A stretch of DNA of 64,000 nucleotides from Nocardia neocaledoniensis (GTDB lineage: Bacteria; Actinomycetota; Actinomycetes; Mycobacteriales; Mycobacteriaceae), in contig NZ_QGTL01000016.1 of the NCBI RefSeq assembly GCF_003182135.1, positions 1 to 64,000 of the forward strand. Direction: 5' to 3'. This document shows positions 1-7,736 of the stretch, piece by piece. The translations under genes were made by a program, and so were the position numbers. The notes beneath the pieces were generated by a model, which was not told where the DNA came from, searched no databases, and was given only the letters and a program-made list of their open reading frames with translations. Positions within the stretch are counted from its first letter, which is position 1. Each line of letters starts with the position of its first letter.

Positions 1-495
1 AAGACCGAGCGCACCCAGCTCGACGGCACCGGCAACGTCAAGGGCACCGGCGAGTTCAAGCAGTGGGACGTGCAGGCCATCTACCGCGCCGTCGGATATC
101 GGTGTGCCGCGGTGGCCGGCCTCCCCTTCGACGAGGACACCGACACCGTTCCGCACCGGGCGGGCAGAGTCCTGGCGGACGGGGAACCGCTGCCCGGCGT
201 CTATGTGACCGGCTGGGTCAAACGGGGCCCGGTCGGTCTCATCGGCCACACGAAGGGCGATGCCAACGAGACCGTCGCCTGCCTGCTGGCCGACCGGCGG
301 ACACTGACACGTCCCGCGCACCCCGATCCGGACGCGGTACTCGAATTCCTGCTGGCCGCCGGGATCTCGTTCACCACCTGGGACGGCTGGTACCGCCTCG
401 ACGCGCACGAGCGCGCACTCGGCGAGCCAGAGGGGCGTGAGCGCGTCAAAGTCGTCGACCGCGTGGACATGCTGCGCGCCAGCGTGGGCGGCTGA
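1..495 (+). CDS. fprA: NADPH-ferredoxin reductase FprA, C-terminal part (5' end outside window)
   Basis: The frame is open from base 1 to the stop at 493-495, so only the last 164 residues are present. The visible part has the C-terminal signature of the mycobacterial FprA (Rv3106-type) adrenodoxin-reductase-like family: a VQAIYRAVGYR segment, then YVTGWVKRGPVGLIGHTKGD, which closes the FAD/NADP site. The family passes electrons from NADPH through FAD to ferredoxins that feed cytochromes P450 and other Fe-S acceptors in the cytoplasm. The next gene, an Fe-S carrier ATPase, starts 3 bases after this stop, so the two are very probably cotranscribed. The symbol rests on family resemblance; the N-terminal FAD motif cannot be checked here. 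Confidence 0.85.
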   Translation, partial: KTERTQLDGTGNVKGTGEFKQWDVQAIYRAVGYRCAAVAGLPFDEDTDTVPHRAGRVLADGEPLPGVYVTGWVKRGPVGLIGHTKGDANETVACLLADRRTLTRPAHPDPDAVLEFLLAAGISFTTWDGWYRLDAHERALGEPEGRERVKVVDRVDMLRASVGG

Positions 496-498
496 CGG

Positions 499-1665
499 AT
501 GCCGATGCCCCGGACCACCCCGACCCCGCCGCAGGTCGTCACCGCCCTCGACGCCGTCCACGATCCCGAGATCGGCCGTCCCCTCACCGAATTGGACATG
601 ATCGACGCCGTCGAGGTGGACGCGCGCGGTCACGTCGAGATCCGGGTCCTGCTGACCGTCGCGGCGTGCCCGCTGCGGGCGACGATCAGCGCCGACATCC
701 GTGCCGCGGTCACCGCGCTTCCGGGCGTCACCGGCGTCGACATCGACTTCGGTGTGATGAGCGAGGGCCAGCGCCAAGCCCTGCGGCTGCGGCTGCGTGG
801 TCCGGCCGCGGAGGCGGAGAACGGACTCACCGCCCCGGACACGGCGACTCGGGTGTACTGCGTCGTCTCCGGCAAGGGCGGCGTCGGAAAGTCCAGCGTC
901 ACCGTGAACCTGGCGGTCGCGCTCGCCCGGCGGGGTCTGCGCGTGGGCGTCATGGACGCCGACGTGCACGGGCACTCGGTCCCGGCGATGCTCGGCATCA
1001 CCACCGCCCCGACTGTGGTGGAGCGAATGCTGATGCCGCCCACCGCCTTCGGCATCCGGGTCATCTCGATCGGTATGTTCGCCGAGGGAAACGCGCCCGT
1101 CATCTGGCGTGGTCCGATGCTGCACCGTGCGCTGGGGCAGTTCGTGCACGACGTCTATTGGGGCGAGCTCGACGTCCTGCTGATCGACATGCCGCCGGGC
1201 ACCGGCGACATCGCGATCTCGCTGGCCCAGCTCCTGCCTGCCGCCGAACTCCTCGTCGTCACCACCCCGCAGCGCACGGCGGCCCGCATCGCCGAACGGG
1301 CGGGCGCGGTCGCGGCGCAGACAGGGCAGCGGGTGGCGGGCATCGTCGAGAACATGTCCTGGTACGACGCTTCGGACGGCACCAGGCACACCCCGTTCGG
1401 CGCGGGCGGGGCGACTGCGGTCAGCCGGGCGTTGAGCGTGCTGCTCGATCGCCACTGCCCGGTTCTCGGACGGATTCCGTTCGACCCCGTGGTCTGCGTG
1501 GCGGGCGACGACGGCGTGCCCTTCACCCACGCGGCGCCGGAGTCCGCGCCCGCGCACGCGATCGCCGACATCGCCGCGATTCTGGCGCCGACCGGCGGCG
1601 GGCTGACCGGCAGGCGGCTTCCGGTGACCCCGATGAACCGGACGGTACAGCGAAATGGTGCGTAG
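499..1665 (+). CDS. mrp: Mrp/NBP35-type Fe-S cluster carrier ATPase
   Basis: 388 residues. The N-terminal 90 residues form a DUF59/MIP18 domain (DPEIGRPLTELDMI at about 22-35). A ParA/MinD-type P-loop SGKGGVGKSS follows at 124-133, then MDADVHGHS and LLIDMPPGTGD switch motifs. Proteins of this family bind and deliver Fe-S clusters using ATP. Oddly, the C-terminal CxxC that holds the bridging cluster in E. coli ApbC/Mrp is absent: the matching stretch reads ENMSWYDASDGTRHTPFG, as in other actinobacterial members. The start is the ATG 3 bases after the fprA stop, which points to translational coupling. Pairing a ferredoxin reductase with an Fe-S carrier makes functional sense. Family assignment is firm; the client proteins are unknown. 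Confidence 0.88.
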   Translation: MPMPRTTPTPPQVVTALDAVHDPEIGRPLTELDMIDAVEVDARGHVEIRVLLTVAACPLRATISADIRAAVTALPGVTGVDIDFGVMSEGQRQALRLRLRGPAAEAENGLTAPDTATRVYCVVSGKGGVGKSSVTVNLAVALARRGLRVGVMDADVHGHSVPAMLGITTAPTVVERMLMPPTAFGIRVISIGMFAEGNAPVIWRGPMLHRALGQFVHDVYWGELDVLLIDMPPGTGDIAISLAQLLPAAELLVVTTPQRTAARIAERAGAVAAQTGQRVAGIVENMSWYDASDGTRHTPFGAGGATAVSRALSVLLDRHCPVLGRIPFDPVVCVAGDDGVPFTHAAPESAPAHAIADIAAILAPTGGGLTGRRLPVTPMNRTVQRNGA

Positions 1666-1719
1666 GCGGGGCGAACGGCTCTAGTCTGTATCCGCTACAC
1701 ACTGTGGAGGTTGGATCAC

Positions 1720-2553
1720 ATGACGGTCGAGATCGTGACCGAGCCGGCGCCCGAGGACCTGTGGACCGGATCGGGCCGCGCGACCGGGGCGCCGCCGACG
1801 TCGATGATCGAGCGGATGACGCTGATCCTGGACGCGTTCGACGCGACCACCCCCACCCTCACTCTGCTCGGCCTCGCCGAACGCACCGGCCTGCCACGCT
1901 CCACGGTGCACCGCATCCTCGACCAGATGATCCGGCTGCGCTGGCTCGCCCACACGCCCGGCGGCTACCGGCTCGGGCTGCGCGTGCTCGAACTCGGCGG
2001 GCTCGCCGCCGAACACAACGAACTGCGGGAAGTGGTCGGGCCGCTGCTGTACGACCTCAGCCAGCGCACCGGCCTGATCGGGCACCTCGCCGTGCTCGAC
2101 GGCCGCGAGGTGCTGATCCTGGACCGCGCGGGCACCCGCGGCCACGCCGCGGTGCCCACCCGGGTCGGCGGCAGGCTGCCCGCCCACTGCACCGCCGTCG
2201 GCAAGGCGCTGCTCGCCACCCTGGAACCGGGGATCGCCGACGCCTCCCTGCGCGGCAACACCGCCCCGCGCACGGCGCGCACGATCGTCGACCGGGCCGA
2301 GCTGCACCGCGAACTGGCCCGCATCCGCAATCGGCAGGGCGTGGCCGTCGACACCGAGGAGTCGCTGCCGGGAGTCGGGTGCGTGGCGGTGCCGATCCGC
2401 GGGCGTGGCGCCGCGCTGGCCGCGATCTCCCTGTCGGGCAGCCTGCACGGTGACCGCAGCGCCCTCGACACCGCGCGACTGGCCAGGGCGCTGGCCGAGG
2501 TCGCCAAGGAAGCGGCGCGCACCCTGGTGCCCCGGCACGGCCGCGCCCACTAG
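1720..2553 (+). CDS. IclR-family transcriptional regulator
   Basis: 277 residues from the ATG at 1720. This start is preferred over the in-frame TTG at 1711 because GGAGG at 1706-1710 lies 9 bases before the ATG but directly abuts the TTG. A winged helix-turn-helix occupies about residues 30-85 (LAERTGLPRSTVHRILDQM). The IclR effector-binding domain follows, with the typical GHLAVLDGREVLILDRAG, HCTAVGKALLA and the GVAVDTEESLPGVGCVAVPI segment with its conserved late glycine. It is convergent with the FAD dehydrogenase gene only 7 bases away, so its target is not evident from context. Function as a regulator is firm; ligand and regulon are unknown. Confidence 0.9.
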   Translation: MTVEIVTEPAPEDLWTGSGRATGAPPTSMIERMTLILDAFDATTPTLTLLGLAERTGLPRSTVHRILDQMIRLRWLAHTPGGYRLGLRVLELGGLAAEHNELREVVGPLLYDLSQRTGLIGHLAVLDGREVLILDRAGTRGHAAVPTRVGGRLPAHCTAVGKALLATLEPGIADASLRGNTAPRTARTIVDRAELHRELARIRNRQGVAVDTEESLPGVGCVAVPIRGRGAALAAISLSGSLHGDRSALDTARLARALAEVAKEAARTLVPRHGRAH

Positions 2554-2560
2554 CCCCGGC

Positions 2561-4255
2561 TCAGCCCGCCGGACGTGTCGCCATCGCCCGTCCGGCCGCC
2601 CGCCCGGAGAAGATGCAGCCGCCGAGGAAGGTGCCCTCGAGCGCGTTGTAGCCGTGCACGCCACCGCCACCGAAACCGGCGACCTCGCCCGCGGCGAAGA
2701 GCCCGGGGAACACCGAGCCGTCCGGCCGCAGCACCCGCGAGTCCAGATCGGTCTGCAGACCGCCGAGGGTCTTGCGGGTGAGGATGTTCAGGCGCACCGC
2801 GATGAGCGGACCGTGCGCCGGGTCGAGGATACGGTGCGGTTTGACGACCCGCCCGGCCTTGTCGCCGAAGTACTTGCGCGCGTTGGTGATCGCGGCGAGC
2901 TGCGCGTCCTTGCCGAACGGATTGGCGACCTCGCGGTCCCGGGCCACGATCTGGCGCTCCAGCGCGGCCGCGTCGAGCTGCGGGCCGCGCGCGATCGCGT
3001 TCATCCCGTCCACCAGTTCGGCGAGCGAGTCGGCGACCACGAAATCCACGCCGTGCCGCTTGAACGCCTCCACCGGTCCCGGCGCGCCCTTGGCGACGCG
3101 GCTGCGCAGCGTGAGTTTGAGGTCCTTGCCGGTGATGTCGGGATTCTGCTCCGAGCCCGACAGCGCGAACTCCTTCTCGATGATCGTCTGATTCAGCACG
3201 AACCACGAGTAGTCGTGCCCGGTCGAGAGGATCTGCCGCATGGTCGCGTTGGTGTCGAAGCCGGGGAAACACGGTGCGGGCATGCGGTTTCCGTTCGCGT
3301 CGAACCACAGCGACGACGGTCCGGGGATGATCCGGATGGCGTGATCGGGCCAGACCGGATCCCAGTTGTTGATGCCCTCGGTGTAGTGCCACATCCGGTC
3401 GCGGTTGACCAGCGCGGCGCCGGCCTGCTCCGAGATGCCGAGCATCCGCCCGTCGACATAGGCGGGAACGCCCGAGATCATCGTCTCCGGGCACGGGCCG
3501 AGGCGTTCGGTGGGCCAGTTGCGGCGGATCAGGTCGTGCGCGTGCCCGATCCCGCCGGAGCTCACCAGCACGGCGGGCGCGTGGAAGGTGAACTCGCCCA
3601 CCACCTCCCGGCTCGACGCCACGCCACGCTCGGTGTCGCTCGGGGCGAGCACGCTGCCGCTGATCCCGGTGACGGCCCCGTCGGTGACGACGAGCTCGTC
3701 GACCCGGTGCCGGAACGCGAAGCGCACCAGGCCGCGTGCCTCACCGGCGAGCACGGGTTCGAGGAACACGCGCAGGACCTCCGGGCCGGTGCCCCAGGTG
3801 AGATGGAACCGGGGAACGGAGTTGCCGTGCCCGCCGGCCAGTCCGCCGCCGCGTTCGGCCCAACCGACCAGGGGGGTGACCCGTAAACCCAGGGCGTGCA
3901 GGTAATCCCGCTTCTCGTCGGTGGCGAACCGGACGTAGGCCTCGGCCCAGCGACGCGCCATCCGGTCCTCGTCGTCACGATCGAAGCCCGCCGAGCCCAG
4001 CCAGTCCTGCAGGGCCAGCTCGTAGGAATCCTTGATGCCGAGCCTGCGCTGTTCGGGGCTGTCGACGAAGTACAGGCCGCCCAGCGACCAGAACGCCTGG
4101 CCGCCGAGGTTGGCGCGATTCTCCTGCTCGACCACCAGGACCTTGCGTCCGGCCAGGACCAGTTCATGGGTGGCGACCAGGCCCGCGAGCCCGGCGCCGA
4201 CGACGATCGCGTCGGGGGTGAAATCTTCGATGCTCTCTGGGACTGTGCTCGACAT
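2561..4255 (-). CDS. FAD-binding dehydrogenase (Rv0785 / ketosteroid dehydrogenase-like)
   Basis: 564 residues. An N-terminal dinucleotide-binding motif VVGAGLAGL (residues 18-26) is followed by VVEQENRANLGGQAF, and a C-terminal FAD-contacting block LFAAGEVAGFGGGGVHGYNALEG closes the fold. This is the FAD_binding_2 superfamily that includes 3-ketosteroid delta-dehydrogenases and fumarate reductase flavoproteins. The closest remembered family is the mycobacterial Rv0785-type 'FAD-binding dehydrogenase', whose substrate is not established. The gene is probably leaderless: on the minus strand TACGTT (4268-4263) ends 7 bases before the ATG and no Shine-Dalgarno is seen. The substrate cannot be read from the sequence. 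Confidence 0.85.
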   Translation of the reverse strand: MSSTVPESIEDFTPDAIVVGAGLAGLVATHELVLAGRKVLVVEQENRANLGGQAFWSLGGLYFVDSPEQRRLGIKDSYELALQDWLGSAGFDRDDEDRMARRWAEAYVRFATDEKRDYLHALGLRVTPLVGWAERGGGLAGGHGNSVPRFHLTWGTGPEVLRVFLEPVLAGEARGLVRFAFRHRVDELVVTDGAVTGISGSVLAPSDTERGVASSREVVGEFTFHAPAVLVSSGGIGHAHDLIRRNWPTERLGPCPETMISGVPAYVDGRMLGISEQAGAALVNRDRMWHYTEGINNWDPVWPDHAIRIIPGPSSLWFDANGNRMPAPCFPGFDTNATMRQILSTGHDYSWFVLNQTIIEKEFALSGSEQNPDITGKDLKLTLRSRVAKGAPGPVEAFKRHGVDFVVADSLAELVDGMNAIARGPQLDAAALERQIVARDREVANPFGKDAQLAAITNARKYFGDKAGRVVKPHRILDPAHGPLIAVRLNILTRKTLGGLQTDLDSRVLRPDGSVFPGLFAAGEVAGFGGGGVHGYNALEGTFLGGCIFSGRAAGRAMATRPAG

Positions 4256-4262
4256 ACCCGGG

Positions 4263-4268
4263 AACGTA
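4263..4268 (-). promoter_or_regulatory. -10 element of a probably leaderless promoter (FAD dehydrogenase)
   Basis: On the minus strand TACGTT fits TANNNT and ends 7 bases before the ATG at 4255. With no Shine-Dalgarno between them, transcription would start at or next to the start codon. Confidence 0.45.
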
Positions 4269-4343
4269 GCATTGGTGCGTCGGGGCCGGGGGTAAGTCTT
4301 GGAAACGCCCTGACCAGCCAGGTTTCACGCAGAGAGGTCTTCT

Positions 4344-4559
4344 ATGCCTATCCGTACGCGCACCGGCGCGGCCGTGCTCGTCCTCGCGGTCCTCGCCGGT
4401 CTCGGCGCCACCTCCTGCTCACGCACGGAACGCTGGTGCGAGCGCGACCAGGGTGACGTCCTCGTCGAGAACTCCTACTGCGAGCGCGGCGTTCCCGGCT
4501 ACGAGTGGGAACCCGATCACGACAAGCCCAAGAAGAAGAAAAAGCCCAAGAAGCACTGA
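4344..4559 (+). CDS. Small exported lipoprotein-like protein with a lysine-rich tail
   Basis: 71 residues: a signal-like N-terminus (two arginines, then a hydrophobic core AAVLVLAVLAGLGA), a cysteine at residue 25 in a relaxed lipobox (GATSC), two more cysteines in the middle, and a very basic tail (KPKKKKKPKKH). An upstream AGAGAGG (4331-4337) is a reasonable ribosome-binding site. If Cys25 is lipidated, the protein would sit on the outer face of the membrane with a cationic tail. The lipobox lacks the usual residue at -3, so simple secretion or retention as a membrane anchor is equally possible. No family is recognised. Confidence 0.6.
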   Translation: MPIRTRTGAAVLVLAVLAGLGATSCSRTERWCERDQGDVLVENSYCERGVPGYEWEPDHDKPKKKKKPKKH

Positions 4560-4732
4560 CCCGAGCGGCCTTGCGCCGCAGGTGATCCGAGACCCGGCCG
4601 TGGCGCAACAGATGCCGAGTCCACGCCGTGTCGATGCGAGTCCGCGGGTATCCCCTTGGTGAGCGACGAAAACCCTTGTGGTGGACAGTGATCGCTCGCT
4701 GATTCTCACAACGGCGTGAGTGGGTGGGTGCC

Positions 4733-5395
4733 ATGAACTCTCGAAAGGTCATTTCCGGATTCGCACGACGGGCGGCGCGGACGCTGTCGGTGGTGCTCCT
4801 GGCGGCGGGGATCGGGACAGCGACGTCCCAGGGGTCGATCGCGCTGGCGCACAGTTGCGCCTCGATCGACGTCGTGATCGCCCGTGGCACACAGGAACCC
4901 GGTTATCTGGGGGCCGCCGTCGGCGATCCGCTCTATGCGGTGCTGAGCAGGCAGCTACCGGTGGACATCTCCGCGCACCGGGTGGAGTATCCGGCCGACC
5001 TGCTGGTGCCCAGTTCGGTGAGCGACGGTACGCGCGCGATGACCTCGCACGTCCTCGCACAGGCCGCGGCCTGCCCCGAGCAGCGCTTCGTCCTCGTCGG
5101 CTACTCCCAGGGCGCGGTGGTCACCCACGGGGTGCTCGGATCCGCCGCGGCCACCGTCCTGCCCGGGATCTGGGTGCTGCCGCCGGAGCTGTCCCCGCGC
5201 ATCGTCGCGGTGCTGCTGTTCGGTGACCCGCTGCGCCTCGTCGGTGGCACGGTGGCGCCGCTCTACGCGGATCGCGCCGAGAACTATTGCACCGCAGGCG
5301 ATCCCGTCTGCGCGGGGGGTGTGTTCCCGACCGCGCACGGCGCCTACGACTGGGCCTTCGCCGTGGCCGCCGGACAGGTGGGCGCACGGCTGTGA
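4733..5395 (+). CDS. Cutinase-family serine esterase, secreted
   Basis: 220 residues from the ATG at 4733; a GTG 9 bases upstream is an alternative start and neither has a good ribosome-binding site. An Arg-rich Sec signal peptide with a hydrophobic stretch (TLSVVLLAAGIG) precedes the mature start near AHSCASID. The alpha/beta-hydrolase nucleophile motif GYSQG places the serine at about residue 125. The catalytic Asp and His are probably in AGDPVCAGG and THPTAHGAY-like context near the C-terminus (GDPVC, TAHGAYD). Four cysteines could form the two disulfides typical of actinobacterial cutinases. Members hydrolyse lipid or polyester bonds outside the cell; the substrate here is unknown. Confidence 0.85.
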   Translation: MNSRKVISGFARRAARTLSVVLLAAGIGTATSQGSIALAHSCASIDVVIARGTQEPGYLGAAVGDPLYAVLSRQLPVDISAHRVEYPADLLVPSSVSDGTRAMTSHVLAQAAACPEQRFVLVGYSQGAVVTHGVLGSAAATVLPGIWVLPPELSPRIVAVLLFGDPLRLVGGTVAPLYADRAENYCTAGDPVCAGGVFPTAHGAYDWAFAVAAGQVGARL

Positions 5396-5402
5396 GCCTG
5401 GA

Positions 5403-5428
5403 CTGCCCGCCGCTCAGGCGGCGGGCAG
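5403..5428. terminator. Bidirectional stem-loop between cutinase and tetR
   Basis: A perfect 11-bp stem (CTGCCCGCCGC / GCGGCGGGCAG) with loop TCAG lies between two convergent genes and overlaps the last codons of the tetR gene. There is no T-run, which is common for actinobacterial terminators. Confidence 0.6.
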
Positions 5429-6016
5429 CACGCCGGACAGGACCGTGCTGATCTGCGCGACCGCGCGGTCGACGCTGCCGGTCGGCTGGAACAGGTGGCT
5501 CAGCGTGAGCCGGACCATGATCTCCACGACCGAGGTGAGTTCGTCGTCGGACAGCGCGGTGAGCCGGTAGCGCTCGCGCACCGTGCCGGTGAGCGCGGCG
5601 ACCGCCCGGCCGAGGACCGGTTCGGGCTCGCTCAGCAGCGCGGGCAGCAGCGCGGTGTCGGCCTCGGCGCGCGCCGCGAGCACCGCCTTGATCAGGGTGT
5701 TGTCGCCCGCGTTGCGCAGGGTGTAGTCGGCGGCGGCGGTCATGCCGGCGAGGGGGTCGGCCGGGTGTTCGGTCAGCGTGTCGGCGATGCCCGCCAGATA
5801 GATGCCCAGCTCGCGCTCGATGAGCGCGTCGGCGAGTGCCTGCTTGGTGCCGATCTCCTTGTAGAGGACGGGACGGCTGATCCCGACCTCCTTGGCCACG
5901 CGCGACATGTTGACCGCGCCCCAGCCCTCGGTGACGACCATGGCCCGGGCGGCATCGAGCATGCGGTCGCGCAACAGCTGCCGCATCTCGGCGTGGAAGT
6001 TCGGCGATTCGGTCAC
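5414..6016 (-). CDS. TetR-family regulator divergent from alkB (AlkX-like)
   Basis: 200 residues. A TetR helix-turn-helix lies at about residues 30-60 (MSRVAKEVGISRPVLYKEIG), followed by a helical ligand domain. Related actinobacterial alk clusters carry a TetR gene (AlkX) that represses the alkane hydroxylase operon. In those clusters the gene often lies downstream; here it is divergent, sharing a 141-base intergenic region with two inverted repeats. Autorepression and control of alkB by a fatty acid or alkane-derived ligand are inferences from this arrangement. Confidence 0.82.
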   Translation of the reverse strand: MTESPNFHAEMRQLLRDRMLDAARAMVVTEGWGAVNMSRVAKEVGISRPVLYKEIGTKQALADALIERELGIYLAGIADTLTEHPADPLAGMTAAADYTLRNAGDNTLIKAVLAARAEADTALLPALLSEPEPVLGRAVAALTGTVRERYRLTALSDDELTSVVEIMVRLTLSHLFQPTGSVDRAVAQISTVLSGVLPAA

Positions 6017-6047
6017 GGAAACGATCGTACATGTCTCTTGGTTTCGG

Positions 6048-6068
6048 ATCGATTATTGACAAATCGAT
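6048..6068. promoter_or_regulatory. Inverted repeat, candidate TetR operator 1
   Basis: ATCGATT-N7-AATCGAT has perfect 7-bp arms and lies in the tetR/alkB divergent region. Its spacer contains most of a consensus -35 hexamer TTGACA (6056-6061) pointing to alkB. A repressor bound here would block RNA polymerase. Confidence 0.5.
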
Positions 6069-6085
6069 AGTGACTGTCTTCACTA
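6068..6085. promoter_or_regulatory. Inverted repeat, candidate TetR operator 2 over the alkB -10 region
   Basis: TAGTGA-CTGTCT-TCACTA has perfect 6-bp arms and directly adjoins operator 1. It covers where the -10 box should fall, about 17-18 bases after TTGACA. Two adjoining palindromes suggest cooperative binding of two dimers. Confidence 0.5.
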
Positions 6086-6157
6086 GAACACATCAGCCAA
6101 ATGTGTAAACGGACGCGGCAACAATAGTGCCGGTGTCCCGGCGGCAGGAGAACATGG

Positions 6158-7381
6158 ATGACGACATCTCGGATCGGCCACGACGGGTCGGCGGCGGTGC
6201 TGCACTGGCGCGACCCCAAGCGCTATCTGTGGCTGTTCGGCCTGATCGCGCCCAGCGCCGCGCTGCTGGCGTGCGCGTTCGTGTGGACCTTCCACCAGCT
6301 GGGCTGGGGCGCGGTCGCCCCCGTCTGGTGGTGGCTCGGCCCGATCCTGCTCTACGTCCTGTTGCCGATCCTGGACCGCTTCTTCGGTCCCGACGGCGAG
6401 AACCCGCCGGAGGAGGTGATGGAGGCGCTCGAGAACGACCGGTACTACCGCTGGTGCACCTACGCCTACATCCCGCTGCAGCTGATCAGCCTGGTCCTGG
6501 CCTGCTACCTGTGGACGGCGGACGACCTGTCCTGGCTCGGGATCGACGGCGGTCTCGGCCTGGTCTCGAAGATCGGCCTGGCCTTCACCATCGGCGCCAT
6601 GGGCGGGATCGGCATCAACACCGCGCACGAGCTCGGGCACAAGAAGGACGAGCTGGAGCGGTGGCTGTCGAAGATCACCCTCGCCCAGACCGGCTACGGC
6701 CACTTCTACATCGAGCACAATCGCGGTCACCACGTGCGGGTCTCCACCCCCGAGGACCCGGCCAGCGCCCGCTTCGGGGAATCGTTCTGGACGTTCCTGC
6801 CGCGCAGCGTGTGGGGGAGCCTGACCTCGGCGTGGGAACTGGAACGCACCCGCCTCGAGCGGCTCGGCAAGGGCCCCTTCACGATCCACAACGACGTCCT
6901 CAACGCGTGGCTGATGACCGTGGTGCTGTGGGGCGCGCTGGTCGCGGTGTTCGGCCCGGTGATCCTGCCGTTCCTGCTGATCCAGGCGGTGTACGGTTTC
7001 TCCCTGCTCGAGACCGTCAACTATCTCGAGCACTACGGGCTGCTGCGGCGCAAGACCGCCTCGGGCCGCTACGAGCGCTGCACCCCGGAGCACAGCTGGA
7101 ACTCCGACCACCTGGTCACCAACATCTTCCTGTACCACCTGCAGCGCCACAGCGACCACCACGCCAACCCGACCCGGCGCTATCAGACCCTGCGCCACAT
7201 GGACGGCGCGCCCGAGCTGCCCAGTGGGTACGCCAGCCTGATCGGCCTGGCCTATCTGACCCCGCTGTGGCGCAAGGTGATGGACCCGCGCGTGCTCGCG
7301 CACTACGACGGCGACATCACCCGCGTCAACATCCAGCCCGCCAAGCGGGACAAGGTCCTGGCGAAGTACGGAGCCCGCTGA
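6158..7381 (+). CDS. alkB: Alkane 1-monooxygenase (AlkB)
   Basis: 407 residues, an integral membrane non-heme diiron hydroxylase that oxidises medium-chain n-alkanes at the terminal carbon using O2 and electrons from rubredoxin. The diiron histidine motifs are all present: HELGH (147-151), HNRGHH (177-182), and LQRHSDHH (about 308-315), plus the AlkB-specific NYLEHYG (about 268-274). Several hydrophobic segments (residues about 25-45, 55-70, 105-120, 130-145, 235-260) match the six-helix topology. The stop overlaps the rubredoxin start (TGATG), so translation is coupled. Length and motif set are standard; the chain-length preference cannot be read with certainty. Confidence 0.96.
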   Translation: MTTSRIGHDGSAAVLHWRDPKRYLWLFGLIAPSAALLACAFVWTFHQLGWGAVAPVWWWLGPILLYVLLPILDRFFGPDGENPPEEVMEALENDRYYRWCTYAYIPLQLISLVLACYLWTADDLSWLGIDGGLGLVSKIGLAFTIGAMGGIGINTAHELGHKKDELERWLSKITLAQTGYGHFYIEHNRGHHVRVSTPEDPASARFGESFWTFLPRSVWGSLTSAWELERTRLERLGKGPFTIHNDVLNAWLMTVVLWGALVAVFGPVILPFLLIQAVYGFSLLETVNYLEHYGLLRRKTASGRYERCTPEHSWNSDHLVTNIFLYHLQRHSDHHANPTRRYQTLRHMDGAPELPSGYASLIGLAYLTPLWRKVMDPRVLAHYDGDITRVNIQPAKRDKVLAKYGAR

Positions 7382-7557
7382 TGACCGTCTACCTCTGCCC
7401 CGTCTGCGACTACCGCTACGACGAGCGCCAGGGCGCGCCCCGCGAGGGATTCCCCGCCGGCACCGCGTGGTCGGCGATCCCCGAGGACTGGTGCTGTCCG
7501 GACTGCGGCGTGCGCGAGAAGCCCGATTTCACAGCGACCGAGGAGGTTTCGCGATGA
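7381..7557 (+). CDS. rubA1: Rubredoxin 1 (AlkG1-type)
   Basis: 58 residues, a one-iron electron carrier with two CxxC pairs (CPVC near the N-terminus, CPDC near the C-terminus). It starts within the alkB stop codon. After the second CxxCG it reads VREKPDF where rubredoxin 2 reads AAKADF, so it is one residue longer and carries an arginine. That insertion is the hallmark described for AlkG1-type rubredoxins, which generally fail to support alkane hydroxylation in complementation tests. Its own role is therefore unclear. The TGA stop overlaps the ATG of rubA2. Confidence 0.92.
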   Translation: MTVYLCPVCDYRYDERQGAPREGFPAGTAWSAIPEDWCCPDCGVREKPDFTATEEVSR

Positions 7558-7736
7558 ACGACTACCGGCTGTTCCGCTGCGCGCAGTGCGGCTTCGAGTA
7601 CGACGAGGCGCTGGGCTGGCCCGAGGACGGCATCGAACCCGGCACCCGCTGGGACGACATCCCCGCGGACTGGTCCTGCCCCGATTGCGGCGCCGCCAAA
7701 GCCGATTTCGACATGCACGAGGTGAGTCGCGGATGA
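7554..7736 (+). CDS. rubA2: Rubredoxin 2 (AlkG2-type), electron donor to AlkB
   Basis: 60 residues with CAQC and CPDC iron ligands and the compact AAKADFDMHEV ending typical of AlkG2-type rubredoxins. These pass electrons from rubredoxin reductase to the alkane hydroxylase. The start is the ATG at 7554 overlapping the previous stop (ATGA), and its own stop overlaps the rubB start in the same way. The whole operon alkB-rubA1-rubA2-rubB is thus translationally chained. Assignment is firm from sequence and context. Confidence 0.93.
   Translation: MNDYRLFRCAQCGFEYDEALGWPEDGIEPGTRWDDIPADWSCPDCGAAKADFDMHEVSRG

Noticed and set aside
2405..3886. Long plus-strand frame opposite the FAD dehydrogenase
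   Set aside because: A GC-rich antisense shadow; the minus-strand protein is a complete, well-motifed enzyme.
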